A stretch of DNA of 64,000 nucleotides from Candidatus Nanoarchaeia archaeon (GTDB taxonomy: Archaea > Nanobdellota > Nanobdellia > CSSed11-243R1): contig JAQTNH010000001.1 in the NCBI GenBank assembly GCA_028713895.1, forward strand, positions 307,808-371,807, in the 5' to 3' direction. Below the pieces are notes generated by a model, which was not told the DNA's origin, searched no databases, and saw only the letters and a program-made list of their open reading frames with translations. This document shows, piece after piece, positions 31,924-40,089 of the stretch (its first letter is position 1; each line of letters opens with the position of its first letter). Position numbers and translations under genes: made by a program.

Positions 31924-32889
31924 TTAGTCACCCTCTGTTGATTCTTCTTGTGTTTCATCTTGTTCATCATCAATGTTCCTGACTCCGTATATAAGTGCGG
32001 TGGCAATTTTGTTTATCCCATGCCGTTTGGGAGTCAAAATCTCTGGAACATAAGCTAAAACTTCCTGGTTGTCTCCTTCTCCGCGGAAATATATACCGGA
32101 CAGACGAGGTGAAGCTCTAATCGAATTTTTGCCGTCTTCGTCAGTGAATATAACTACAAGCTTAGCGTTTTCTAATTCTTCGTCAGACGCTGCTAATTCG
32201 AGGTCATTGCATTTTATCCCAAAGACAATGTTTTTAAGAACCTGATTGGATGTTTCTAAAGCCGAAGCATCCTTTTTTTGCAAGAGGTCTATTTTGTCAT
32301 TACTCTTGCCAACAACGTCATAAATGTTTATTGCATCGACACTTTCTATCGCGTCATACGCTTTGGTTTCCAAAACTTGGATTACGTAAACAAGATTATT
32401 CAAACTGTCTTTTTCACATTTCTTTTCCAACATTTGGTTTAAATAAGACTTTTCGTTGTTTGTCAGATAGTCTGGCTGTTTTGCTTGATTCGCTGTTTCA
32501 GTTACTACCTTTTCAAGTTCAATGTTTTTTTGCGCGATTCCGTTATAAGCAGTTTTAAGTTTTTCTGTGTTGTTATTTAATTTAGCCATGTTTTGGCGGT
32601 CTGTTGTAAGCGCATTAAACAACTGGGTTACGTCATCGGAAATTTTGGCTAATTTAGCGTCATATTTTGTTTTATCCTGTTTATACTCTTCGTTGTGTCT
32701 GTCTACCTTTTGGTCTATAGCTATGGTACGTTCATAAACATCATCAAACTTTTTATCGACTTTTCCAAATGCCTGTCTTGTTTCAATCTGGTCTGGTGTG
32801 AGCTGTTTTTGGACAGGTTTATCTGTGCGATTATCCCTGTTAAGCTTGAATATGGATGGTTTTCCTTTGGTTTCCTTTGTTTTTAACAT
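31924..32889 (-). CDS. Coiled-coil protein, 321 aa
   Basis: From the ATG at 32889, after GGTGA. Residues about 35-165 are predicted coiled coil (IDQKVDRHNEEYKQDKTKYD and following), with a C-terminal globular half containing VVIFTDEDGKNSIRASPRLSG and an acidic end. The globular C-half ending DGKNSIRASPRLSGIYFRG recalls the C-half of the next gene (FKPYRAYMTVFHKDGKT), though this is weak. Unknown function. Confidence 0.68.
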   Translation of the reverse strand: MLKTKETKGKPSIFKLNRDNRTDKPVQKQLTPDQIETRQAFGKVDKKFDDVYERTIAIDQKVDRHNEEYKQDKTKYDAKLAKISDDVTQLFNALTTDRQNMAKLNNNTEKLKTAYNGIAQKNIELEKVVTETANQAKQPDYLTNNEKSYLNQMLEKKCEKDSLNNLVYVIQVLETKAYDAIESVDAINIYDVVGKSNDKIDLLQKKDASALETSNQVLKNIVFGIKCNDLELAASDEELENAKLVVIFTDEDGKNSIRASPRLSGIYFRGEGDNQEVLAYVPEILTPKRHGINKIATALIYGVRNIDDEQDETQEESTEGD

Positions 32890-32945
32890 TTTATCACCTT
32901 TGAATAGTAACTCTCCCAGTTTCATTACTTAAGAGTAGTTAATTG

Positions 32946-34664
32946 TTATTTATAAACCTTTGTTTTTTCAGGTATCAGCAAAATTTCGACATTTCCCTCG
33001 ACTATATCTGTTGAACAGTCCAATGTCCTGCCAAATACAAAGGGCTCATTATCGCGCGAACGTATGGTGTACTCGCCTGAGCCCATATCTACAATACCCG
33101 CACGCATTGTTTTTTCGAACTTTACCTGCTTTGTTTTTCCATCTTTGTGAAAAACAGTCATATATGCCCTGTAAGGTTTGAAACCTGAAGCGTCTACTTT
33201 TGTGTCAATTTCTATAGCATAAGTTCTGCCCAGCTGTGGCGTGGAAACCTGCTTAATTTCTTCGCCAACTTTTTCAACAACACGAAGTTTGGGCCTGCTC
33301 AAGTTTGTAACAAGCTCGCAAAGAGTGACAGAGACATCAGTGCCCTTGAGAAGAGCTATTTTGCCAACAGACGCATGATACACATCATCCTGCAGGCATT
33401 CAATCGTATTCTCATAGTCTTCAATCATGTCCTCGTTGCCAAAAATAGTTTCATAAAGCTCTGAAATTGCTTCTTTTAGTATCAGCCTCTTGCAATCCAG
33501 ACTCAGGTTATCGCGTTCCAGCTCTGTGACTTTTTTGGCAAGTTCTTCAAAAGCATAGGGTGGTGGAGGTGGAGGAAGCTTAAGCTCATTGTCAGCCAAA
33601 CCTTCGCTTTTCTCATCTGCAGGTTTTTCGTCTGGCAGAGACTGCGCCTTAAGCAATGCTTCCAGCTTTGTTATCTGGGCTGTGGCGGTTTCTGCTCTAG
33701 CTTTGAGGTCAGTAATCTGATTTTTGTATTCCTCTTCCTTGGCGTCAAACTCCTTTTTATATGCAGCTTCACCTGTTTTGTATTGCGCCTCAATTCCCTT
33801 CCTGGCTTCCTTAAGTTCGTTTACTTCTTTTGTAAGCTGTTCTTTGTCCTTAAGCAACACTTCGGTCTGGGTGTTATTTTTAACGCTTTTGAGATCGGGG
33901 GATATTTTCCCATCAAATACGACATAACCTGCTTCGCACAGTTCAGCCTGGAGCGCTTCATAAGTTTGGTTGGTTTTGTTTTTGGAACGTTCGGCTTCAA
34001 GACGTTTGTTTTCAACGCCAGCTATGTCATCCTCTTTCCGCTTGACTTCCTCTTCCAAGGCCAATATCTTTGTTTCAAATTCAGTTTCCTTTTTTTCAAA
34101 CTCTTTTTTGTCGTTATTTGCTTGGATTTTTAAACCCTCAATTGTTTTTTGATATGTTTGAACATCTTTTTTGTATGTTTCGTTTTGCTTGTCTCTGGAA
34201 TCCTGAATCTGTTTTAGTTGCAACCCTATCCGTTCAAGATTAGCTTTGAACTCATTTTCCTTGTCTCCTAACTTTTGTGACAAATTAGCATTAGCTTCAA
34301 CTTCTTTTTCCAAACTTCCCTGTACCTGCTTCAATCCCAAGTCCAATCTTTTGTTGTCTTCTACCAAAGCGCTATATGCCGGGATTGGCAAAATCTTCAA
34401 AACAGGCTCATGTGTTTCATAATCAACTACATCATCACCTGATATACGTGCAATATCTTTTTCTTTCCTGTTAACAATCGTACAGCCGTCGTATGCGCGT
34501 GCATTCTGTGGAAGATTAACACCCAAATTGTTTTCGGCAGAAGGGTCCCTTACTTTTGGTTTTTTTAAAGGTTCGTCAGAATTCTTAGCCTCTCCCTTTA
34601 CAGGCTTTTTACATTCTTCCTTAGCTGAATTGATATCAAAAGTTCCGAAACTGGATTTTCCCAT
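32946..34664 (-). CDS. Long coiled-coil protein with proline linker, 572 aa
   Basis: 572 residues: a basic, disordered N-terminus, long coiled coil from about 105 to 350, a Pro-rich hinge (LKLPPPPPPYAFEELAKK) near 365, a short coiled coil, then a C-terminal beta-rich domain of about 150 residues (KPYRAYMTVFHKDGKTKQV, AGIVDMGSGEYTIRSRDNEP). No catalytic motif seen. GGGGTG lies before its ATG. It begins the operon of three soluble proteins and may be an SMC-like or scaffold protein. Confidence 0.7.
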   Translation of the reverse strand: MGKSSFGTFDINSAKEECKKPVKGEAKNSDEPLKKPKVRDPSAENNLGVNLPQNARAYDGCTIVNRKEKDIARISGDDVVDYETHEPVLKILPIPAYSALVEDNKRLDLGLKQVQGSLEKEVEANANLSQKLGDKENEFKANLERIGLQLKQIQDSRDKQNETYKKDVQTYQKTIEGLKIQANNDKKEFEKKETEFETKILALEEEVKRKEDDIAGVENKRLEAERSKNKTNQTYEALQAELCEAGYVVFDGKISPDLKSVKNNTQTEVLLKDKEQLTKEVNELKEARKGIEAQYKTGEAAYKKEFDAKEEEYKNQITDLKARAETATAQITKLEALLKAQSLPDEKPADEKSEGLADNELKLPPPPPPYAFEELAKKVTELERDNLSLDCKRLILKEAISELYETIFGNEDMIEDYENTIECLQDDVYHASVGKIALLKGTDVSVTLCELVTNLSRPKLRVVEKVGEEIKQVSTPQLGRTYAIEIDTKVDASGFKPYRAYMTVFHKDGKTKQVKFEKTMRAGIVDMGSGEYTIRSRDNEPFVFGRTLDCSTDIVEGNVEILLIPEKTKVYK

Positions 34665-34775
34665 TTATATTGCACCCCTATCGTGACTATAGTTTTTTGT
34701 TACTTAACAATGGTGTATTCAGTGCTGGGGGATATTTAAATCTATCGGTTCAAGGCAACCTTTTTAAAACAGGCG

Positions 34776-35189
34776 ATGCGTATTGGGATTATGAAACTCA
34801 AAATGAAGTCAATTGTGCCGCTGTTCCTGGCATTGGTGTTCTTTGTGTCAATATTCGGAGTGTTCACGCAGAGCGGAAGCACAAAAGGCAAGGCGCAGAT
34901 TGTAATAAGCTTCGGGCTGCCGGATATGACTGAGCAGAAAGAGTTCAGCATAGCGGGAAATGTGACTGCGCTTGAGCTTCTGTCAAGCTATGCAAGCTAT
35001 GTTGAAGCAGACCACGGGGATGTGCGGTGCATTGCTGACTACTGCAGCACAAACAGGAGCGAATGGAAGTTCTATGTGAACAACAATATCCCTGAAGAAA
35101 GCGCTGAGAAGTATGTGGTTAAAGACGGGGACTTGATGACGTTCAGATATGAAGAAATAAAGAAAACCACTGTGAATGAAACGGTTTAA
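34776..35189 (+). CDS. DUF4430-type exported protein
   Basis: 137 residues. An N-terminal hydrophobic segment (IVPLFLALVFFVSIFGVFTQSG) anchors or exports the protein. The rest matches the DUF4430 pattern found in transcobalamin-like and other surface domains: VTALELLSSYASYVEA, then EWKFYVNNNIPEESAEKYVVKDGD. Such domains bind small ligands or partner proteins outside the cell. The start is uncertain (ATG at 34776, 34791 or 34803); a TATA-like GATATTTAAA is at 34731-34740. Confidence 0.68.
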   Translation: MRIGIMKLKMKSIVPLFLALVFFVSIFGVFTQSGSTKGKAQIVISFGLPDMTEQKEFSIAGNVTALELLSSYASYVEADHGDVRCIADYCSTNRSEWKFYVNNNIPEESAEKYVVKDGDLMTFRYEEIKKTTVNETV

Positions 35190-35473
35190 ACTTCAGGCCC
35201 AGCTGATTTCTTTTTCTTGAGACATTTTGATTTTCCCCTAAGGGGCTCTATTTTGATTTCTGCGCCGCACTTTTCGCAATTAAAAGAGAATGGGAGATGA
35301 TACTCTGAGGTTATGATTCCGTGATGCCTGCATTTTCCGCAAACGTAGCTTATGTGCATGGTTGTTACTTCATCCTTTGGCACCCAGATTGTAAACTTGT
35401 TCCCGTTGTCAAGCGCCCTGCGTGAGAAATAATGGCATTCTTCCATTGATTCGGGCTCTTTTATGTCAGACAC
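35186..35473 (-). CDS. Zinc-ribbon protein, 95 aa
   Basis: Soluble protein with CGKC and CEKC about 28 residues apart (YVCGKCRHHGI ... FNCEKCGAEIKI), a zinc ribbon, and a basic lysine-rich end. Nucleic-acid binding is likely. It overlaps the start of the adjacent gene by 8 nt, so they are coupled. The 3' end overlaps that of the convergent DUF4430 gene by 4 nt. Confidence 0.7.
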   Translation of the reverse strand: MSDIKEPESMEECHYFSRRALDNGNKFTIWVPKDEVTTMHISYVCGKCRHHGIITSEYHLPFSFNCEKCGAEIKIEPLRGKSKCLKKKKSAGPEV

Positions 35474-35762
35474 TGTGCATCACCTGCTTTTCGTAGACAT
35501 ATTTTGTAAATAAAAATCCTGCGATTCCAAAAAATACGAGCAAACCGTAGCCAACGAGGCTCTGCAGAGACGGGGCTGCGGAATAAGCCACGTCCGGATT
35601 GGCGAGCTCCTCGACTGTGTCGAAGGTTATCACGCTGAACTGCGAATTGATGGACTCTGCGTAGCTGTTCATTATTGCGAACACCCCGACTATTATGAAA
35701 AGCGAAAAAATTGAATAAGTGAAGTACCATTTCGGGCTGTGGCTCATCCTTATTCTGTCCAT
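35466..35762 (-). CDS. Two-pass membrane protein, 98 aa
   Basis: 98 residues with membrane helices near 15-32 (YSIFSLFIIVGVFAIMNSY) and 68-85 (LVGYGLLVFFGIAGFLFTKYV), with an extracytoplasmic loop between them. No family recognised. Translationally coupled to the zinc-ribbon gene by overlap. Confidence 0.65.
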   Translation of the reverse strand: MDRIRMSHSPKWYFTYSIFSLFIIVGVFAIMNSYAESINSQFSVITFDTVEELANPDVAYSAAPSLQSLVGYGLLVFFGIAGFLFTKYVYEKQVMHSV

Positions 35763-35874
35763 AACCTAAAAGATGAAACCTGTTTTAATAACCCTTTCGC
35801 TGTCAAAAGCAGGCATGCAGTAGCCTTATAGTTCAAAAAGTAAAGTTTTTAAACGCAGGAAAACTTGCTTGTAT

Positions 35875-35940
35875 CGGGATGATGACGAAGTGAGACACCC
35901 ACTGATACAAGATGATGAACAGGGTAACTTCCGAAACCCC
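35875..35940 (+). ncRNA. C/D-box guide sRNA
   Basis: A compact archaeal C/D guide: C box ATGATGA (35879-35885), D' box CTGA (35902-35905), C' box ATGATGA (35912-35918) and D box CCGA (35931-35934, variant of CTGA). GGG before C can pair with CCC after D to close the k-turn stem. The D guide is the 12 nt ACAGGGTAACTT; the D' guide is 16 nt. The D guide's complement AAGTTACCCTGT resembles the conserved 23S rRNA segment before GGGATAAC near the peptidyl-transferase centre, so a 2'-O-methylation target there is plausible. A TTTTTAAA element about 30 nt upstream fits a promoter. Confidence 0.78.
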
Positions 35941-35947
35941 AATAATC

Positions 35948-36013
35948 TTTTTTCTTGCAAGAAAAAACATTAATGAAAAAAGAACATATTAAAAAGCATT
36001 AATGGAAAGAAAC
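35948..36013. repeat. 20-bp palindrome beside a duplicated start-codon segment
   Basis: TTTTTTCTTGCAAGAAAAAA (35948-35967) is a perfect palindrome like the family A stem, but without GTGTAAGCTGCC. CATTAATGAAAAAAGAAC directly after it (35968-35985) recurs as CATTAATGGAAAGAAAC at 35997-36013, the second copy giving the start codon of the next gene. Similar CATTAATGAAAG also lies at 40157. Probably a degenerate element with a duplicated junction. Confidence 0.5.
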
Positions 36014-36190
36014 TTAAAACTGAAACTTCTAAGATTTAATATGGCATTTGACGCAATTATCGCATTTGTAGTAAAGTACTGGTGGGCGTTCCTTATCGCC
36101 CTCGGAGTAATCGCCTTTGCAATCTTTGCAAGGAAAGGAATTCTTGGAGCACGACTCAAGTCGCTTTTTTCATGGCCGCCTGAACCGTAG
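36002..36190 (+). CDS. Small single-pass membrane protein, 62 aa
   Basis: One membrane helix, VKYWWAFLIALGVIAFAIFA, with basic residues on the C-terminal side and a Pro-rich end SWPPEP. The start is either ATG 36002 (inside the duplicated segment) or ATG 36041 (giving 49 residues). It ends 2 nt before the convergent gene. Hypothetical. Confidence 0.5.
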   Translation: MERNLKLKLLRFNMAFDAIIAFVVKYWWAFLIALGVIAFAIFARKGILGARLKSLFSWPPEP

Positions 36191-36192
36191 AA

Positions 36193-37119
36193 TCATCGTT
36201 TTCTTTGTTTGAGCCTGTTTGCAATATCAAAAGCTATCTTCCGGGTAAGTTCACGTTTGAATGAATCAATACTCAGTTCCTGACTCTCTTCAGCCTCTTC
36301 TATGCCAGTAATCCTGAACTTTGTAAGCTCGTCCCCGCGTTCCTCGTTCAGAAACAGCAGCGCTTCAGAACACTTGGCATGTGCGGAGTCCCATTTTTCC
36401 TCTTTCAGGAACTGCTTGATTTTTTGCAGATTAGAAATTATTTTAGCCAGCTTGTTCTCGTCTTTCTTTGTCAGCTTTTCCTTAGTCTGTTCCTCGCCTT
36501 TTATTTTTTTATTAAGCTTTTTTCCGGCTTCTTCCAGGTTCTCCAGCTGCTTTTCTTCGCGTTCCTGTTTTTGTTCGCTTGCAAATATCTGGCTGTATTT
36601 CCGTTCTTTGCCTTCTTCCTGTTTTGTTTCGTTTTCATCTTTTTTTGTTATCCTTTCTTCGCTGTTCAAGGTATTACCCAGCCTGCTAATCATTTTTATT
36701 TCCTGTTTTTCAGTTTTTTCCTCAGCTTCTTCACGCTGTTTCAGAGTCTCTGCCAAGGTTATATTGTAATTAACATAGGGATCTAATGCAAGCACATATG
36801 CTTTTGTCCTGAACGGGTTTGTTGCAGCATTTTTGCGCAGATAATCAAGGCTGGACTCAAGATTTGAAAGCCTCATGCGCAGGCTTGCACCGGTGAAGCT
36901 TGCGGATTTAATCGTGTTCTTCTCAATCTCTTCACCCTTGATTTCGTTTACTATCCGTTTAGATTCCAAGCCAAGAGCCTCAAAAAGAGTCATGTTGTCC
37001 CTTAATTGGGATTTGTCTATCCCTGCAGCGCCCTTATATTTTCCTGCTTGAATTCCAAAGAATGCCACTATCAAGAGTACCGCGATAATACCAAAAAAAG
37101 CGATAAACATCAGGTTCAT
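36193..37119 (-). CDS. Membrane-anchored charged coiled-coil protein, 308 aa
   Basis: One N-terminal membrane helix (MFIAFFGIIAVLLIVAFFGIQAG), an extracytoplasmic or cytoplasmic helical domain to about 140, then a long Lys/Glu-rich coiled coil (REEAEEKTEKQEIKM onward) and a short helical C-domain. The ATG at 37119 places the helix at the N-terminus; the longer TTG frame is less likely. No family recognised. It is divergent from cysS. Confidence 0.62.
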   Translation of the reverse strand: MNLMFIAFFGIIAVLLIVAFFGIQAGKYKGAAGIDKSQLRDNMTLFEALGLESKRIVNEIKGEEIEKNTIKSASFTGASLRMRLSNLESSLDYLRKNAATNPFRTKAYVLALDPYVNYNITLAETLKQREEAEEKTEKQEIKMISRLGNTLNSEERITKKDENETKQEEGKERKYSQIFASEQKQEREEKQLENLEEAGKKLNKKIKGEEQTKEKLTKKDENKLAKIISNLQKIKQFLKEEKWDSAHAKCSEALLFLNEERGDELTKFRITGIEEAEESQELSIDSFKRELTRKIAFDIANRLKQRKR

Positions 37120-37199
37120 ATCAGAATAAATTGCTTTTTTGAATAAAAATGTTTGCTTAAACAGCAAAACATAAAAACAGCCAAGAGATTGAGTGTATT

Positions 37200-38603
37200 A
37201 TGGTTTTGAAAGTATACAATACGCTTACGAAGAAAAAGGAAACATTCAAGCCCCTGAACCAAAAAGAGGTGCGGATGTATGTGTGCGGGCCGACAATCTA
37301 CAACTTCGCGCACATAGGCAACTTCAGGGCGTACCTATTTGCAGACATTTTGAGGCGCTACCTGAAATACAGCGGGTACGCTGTAAAAGAAGTCATGAAT
37401 CTCACTGATGTTGATGACAAAACCATAAGGGACTCGCGCAGGGACGAAGTTCCACTCAAGCAGTTCACAGCAAAATACGAAAAAGCATTCATTGATGACA
37501 TGAGGACACTTAATATAGAAAAGCCAGAAGTGATGCCCAAAGCAACCGAGCACATCAAGGAAATGGTTGAGCTGGTAAAGAAGCTAATTGCAAAGGGAAT
37601 CGCTTACAAGGGCGAAGACGGCTCAGTCTATTACAGCATAAAGAAGTTCAAGGAGTATGGAAAACTGTCAGGTGTGGATTTGGCAAGCCTGAAAGCAGGA
37701 GCGCGAGTGAAGCAGGATGATTATGAAAAAGAGCAGGCGCAGGACTTTGTGCTGTGGAAAGCATGGGATGACAATGACGGAGATGTTTACTGGAACACTG
37801 AGATAGGCAAAGGACGCCCGGGCTGGCATCTTGAATGCTCGGCAATGTCAATGAAATACCTTGGCGAAACATTTGACATTCACACAGGCGGAATTGATTT
37901 GATATTCCCGCACCATGAAAACGAGATTGCGCAGAGCGAAGGCGCCACCGGAAAAAAATTCGTCAACTTTTGGCTGCACAATGCATGGGTGCTGGTTGAC
38001 GGCAAAAAGATGTCAAAACGATTTGGCAACTTTTACACGCCGCGGGACTTGTTTGCGAAGGGATACTCTTCAAAAGCGCTGCGATACCTTCTGATGAATG
38101 CGCAGTACAGGACTGAGCTGAACTTCACAGAAACAGGGCTGAAGGATGCTGAAACAACTGTGCAGCGAATGATTCAGTCCATGGATAGGTTGGATGAGGC
38201 AAAAGCAACAGGCAAGTACAGCAAAGAGCTGGAAAAATCCCTTGCTGAAGCGAAAGAAAAGTTCGAAGACGCAATGAATGATGATTTGAACACGCCACTG
38301 GCATTTGCAGGTATTCATGAACTAATCACAAAGACAAACAAGGCGCTGGACGAGAATAGCCTTGACAAAAAGAATGTCGAGGAAATAAAAAAGCAGATGG
38401 AACGCTTCGATACAGTTCTTGGCGTGCTGGAACATGAAAAGGAAAAAGTTTCGGCAGAAATAAAGAAGCTTGTTGAGGAGCGCGAGAAAGCCAGAACTGA
38501 AAAAGATTTCAAAAAGAGCGACAAAATAAGAGAAAGCATAAAGGCGCTTGGCTGGGATGTACAGGACACGCCAGACGGGCAGAAAGTAAGAAAAGCAAAT
38601 TGA
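37200..38603 (+). CDS. cysS: Cysteinyl-tRNA synthetase
   Basis: Class I aminoacyl-tRNA synthetase charging tRNA-Cys. 467 residues, the normal length. The HIGH-type motif is AHIGN near residue 37, the zinc ligands include C29 (YVCGP) and the ECSAM cysteine and HHE histidines, and KMSKR is at 270-274. The anticodon-binding and DALR-like C-domain is complete. All catalytic residues are present. It is followed 13 nt later by the DUF523 gene. Confidence 0.96.
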   Translation: MVLKVYNTLTKKKETFKPLNQKEVRMYVCGPTIYNFAHIGNFRAYLFADILRRYLKYSGYAVKEVMNLTDVDDKTIRDSRRDEVPLKQFTAKYEKAFIDDMRTLNIEKPEVMPKATEHIKEMVELVKKLIAKGIAYKGEDGSVYYSIKKFKEYGKLSGVDLASLKAGARVKQDDYEKEQAQDFVLWKAWDDNDGDVYWNTEIGKGRPGWHLECSAMSMKYLGETFDIHTGGIDLIFPHHENEIAQSEGATGKKFVNFWLHNAWVLVDGKKMSKRFGNFYTPRDLFAKGYSSKALRYLLMNAQYRTELNFTETGLKDAETTVQRMIQSMDRLDEAKATGKYSKELEKSLAEAKEKFEDAMNDDLNTPLAFAGIHELITKTNKALDENSLDKKNVEEIKKQMERFDTVLGVLEHEKEKVSAEIKKLVEEREKARTEKDFKKSDKIRESIKALGWDVQDTPDGQKVRKAN

Positions 38604-38616
38604 TTCTAGTGAGACA

Positions 38617-39030
38617 ATGAAACTGGTAAGCGGATGTTTAATCGGGGTAAAATGCAGTTACAATGGCAAAGCCAGGCCGAACAAGAAACTGATTGAAATG
38701 TTCAAAATGGGAGAACTGCTTCCTGTGTGCCCGGAAATGCTTGGAGGGCTTCCATCGCCGCGCGAACCTAATGAACAGAAAGGCAAGAAAGTCTTTACCA
38801 AGTCAGGCAGAGATGTTACAAAAGAATTCGCGAAGGGCGCAAAAGAAGTAATGGCTCTTGTCAAGAAGTACAACATAAAAGAAGCGATATTAAAGGCGCG
38901 AAGCCCGAGCTGCGGAAGCGGAAAAGTTTACGACGGCACGTTTTCAGGCAAACTCATTGATGGGGACGGCGTGCTAGCGTCAATTTTAAAAAGGAAAGGA
39001 ATCAAGGTTATAACAGAGGAAGAAGTTTAG
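38617..39030 (+). CDS. DUF523 family protein
   Basis: 137 residues matching DUF523: VSGCLIGVKCSYNGK at 4-18, LLPVCPEMLGGLPSPREPNE in the middle and LKARSPSCGSGKVYDGTFSG near the end. The conserved cysteines (C7, C13, C38, and the SPSCG cysteine) suggest a metal or Fe-S site, but the role is not established. It is cotranscribed with cysS. Confidence 0.85.
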   Translation: MKLVSGCLIGVKCSYNGKARPNKKLIEMFKMGELLPVCPEMLGGLPSPREPNEQKGKKVFTKSGRDVTKEFAKGAKEVMALVKKYNIKEAILKARSPSCGSGKVYDGTFSGKLIDGDGVLASILKRKGIKVITEEEV

Positions 39031-39053
39031 TAATCATGCTCCTAAAAGGAGAT

Positions 39054-39210
39054 GGAACAGCGCTGCGGGGTTGGCAGATCAGTTAACGAGATTAAACAAA
39101 AGTTTGTCTTGGCTGAATGCATTCGGCTGCAAATGCCACCAGACGTTAAGCCTGGGATGCAGTAGCACAACCCGAAGTAGATGAGTGCAACTCTCATACC
39201 CCGCTGTTCC
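39054..39210 (+). ncRNA. Structured RNA candidate, 157 nt, with terminator
   Basis: A perfect 9-bp closing stem pairs GGAACAGCG (39054-39062) with CGCTGTTCC (39202-39210), and T6 follows at 39212-39217. Inside, GGGGTT can pair with AACCCG, AAAC with GTTT around a short loop, and GCTGAAT/ATTCGGC and CCAG/CTGG form hairpins, giving a multibranch fold. It does not match tRNA, 5S rRNA, SRP or RNase P motifs that I know. No ORF is convincing on either strand. Confidence 0.55.
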
Positions 39211-39225
39211 ATTTTTTATATTTTT
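39211..39225 (+). terminator. T-rich terminator of the structured RNA
   Basis: ATTTTTTATATTTTT directly follows the closing stem; archaeal RNA polymerase terminates at such T tracts. Confidence 0.5.
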
Positions 39226-39260
39226 CAAAAGACAAATAGTCGTTAAGATGCTCAAAAAGT

Positions 39261-39294
39261 AAAGTATATAAATTTGATATATTTTTGATATATC
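39261..39294 (+). promoter_or_regulatory. Promoter and candidate operator of the RHH gene
   Basis: TATATAAA-type element (39264-39272), leaderless spacing to the ATG at 39295, and two direct copies of TTTGATAT at 39273-39280 and 39284-39291, 11 bp apart, one DNA turn. RHH dimers often bind tandem sites with that spacing, so autorepression is plausible. Confidence 0.5.
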
Positions 39295-39582
39295 ATGGCA
39301 GACACAGTACAGGTGCTCACGCACTACCCAAAACAGCTGATAAAAGAGCTGGATGAACTGGTAGCTAAAGGACATTATGCCTCGCGTACAGATGCATTGC
39401 GGGATTCAGTACGCATGCTTGTACGGACGCAGCGCGGGATAATGCAGACTGACAAAACAGGGCTTGAACTCCAGAAAGAGGGAAACAGAAAGATGCACGA
39501 GCGTTATCTTAAACTCGCTGGAGGAGACTGGGAAAAAGCTAAAAGGATTTTACTGGATGACTTAAAGAAAATCAAGATTTGA
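39295..39582 (+). CDS. Ribbon-helix-helix transcriptional regulator or antitoxin
   Basis: 95 residues. The N-terminal VQVLTHYPKQLIKELDELVAKGHYASRTDALRDSVRMLV is a ribbon-helix-helix DNA-binding domain; the remaining 45 residues are a charged helix that could bind a toxin. The gene ends overlapping by 11 nt with the convergent PIN-domain gene, an unusual layout for a toxin-antitoxin pair. It probably autoregulates through the tandem TTTGATAT sites. Confidence 0.8.
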   Translation: MADTVQVLTHYPKQLIKELDELVAKGHYASRTDALRDSVRMLVRTQRGIMQTDKTGLELQKEGNRKMHERYLKLAGGDWEKAKRILLDDLKKIKI

Positions 39583-40024
39583 GAACGTCTTCAGGATAAA
39601 CAGCTGTCACGCCTTCCTCATTTGCAAGCGCACGGAGTTCTTCGTCTCTTGTAACTAATAATGCTCCTGCTTTTTTAGCTAGAAGAAAGTTAACTAAATC
39701 TTCCCAGTCAACAGTTTCATATTTGTATCTGTATTTCTTAAGGAGCGCTTCTGCTTTTGCTATAACCTCTGCGTCAACATTGATTAACTCCAGTTTTCCG
39801 AGAGTTTTGTATTCTGCCAATTTTTCATCCAGCAGTGCTCCAAACAGTTTACTGTTATGTTGTACCAGCTTTACCAAAAAGTCTGAAACAACAAGAATGC
39901 AGTCCTCTTCTTTAATTTTATTAAAAAGTTCTTCTGCACGAAGACCTGCTGGAATTACTTTCTTTACAGTTTCATCTTTCCAGAAGTTGTAATAAATGTT
40001 TGCATCGAGATAGAGCTTTTGCAT
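39572..40024 (-). CDS. PIN-domain ribonuclease (VapC-like)
   Basis: 150 residues with PIN-fold acidic residues: D7 in LYLDANIYYNF, acidic VDWEDLVNFLLAKKAG and TRDEEL. PIN domains are Mg-dependent ribonucleases; in VapC toxins they cleave tRNA or rRNA. The partner is probably the RHH gene, although they are tail to tail. A stand-alone nuclease remains possible. Confidence 0.75.
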   Translation of the reverse strand: MQKLYLDANIYYNFWKDETVKKVIPAGLRAEELFNKIKEEDCILVVSDFLVKLVQHNSKLFGALLDEKLAEYKTLGKLELINVDAEVIAKAEALLKKYRYKYETVDWEDLVNFLLAKKAGALLVTRDEELRALANEEGVTAVYPEDVLKS

Positions 40025-40089
40025 GAAAGGAGTTTATTCGCCAGAGGTTTATGGCTTTTAGGGTGTTGTCCAGTATGTCCAGTAATACC

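Noticed and set aside
39054-39210. 5S rRNA, tRNA or RNase P RNA
   Set aside because: GUUAAGCC and the three-way shape recall 5S rRNA, but the conserved loop C sequence and length do not fit; no T-loop GTTCRA motif and no RNase P P4 motif are present.
39079-39375. Minus-strand 98-residue ORF across the RNA candidate
   Set aside because: It overlaps the structured RNA and the RHH gene start, has no ribosome binding site or promoter, and its composition is unusual for a protein here.
39295-40024. Standard VapBC operon
   Set aside because: The domains fit, but the genes are convergent, not in one operon, so the pairing is left as possible only.
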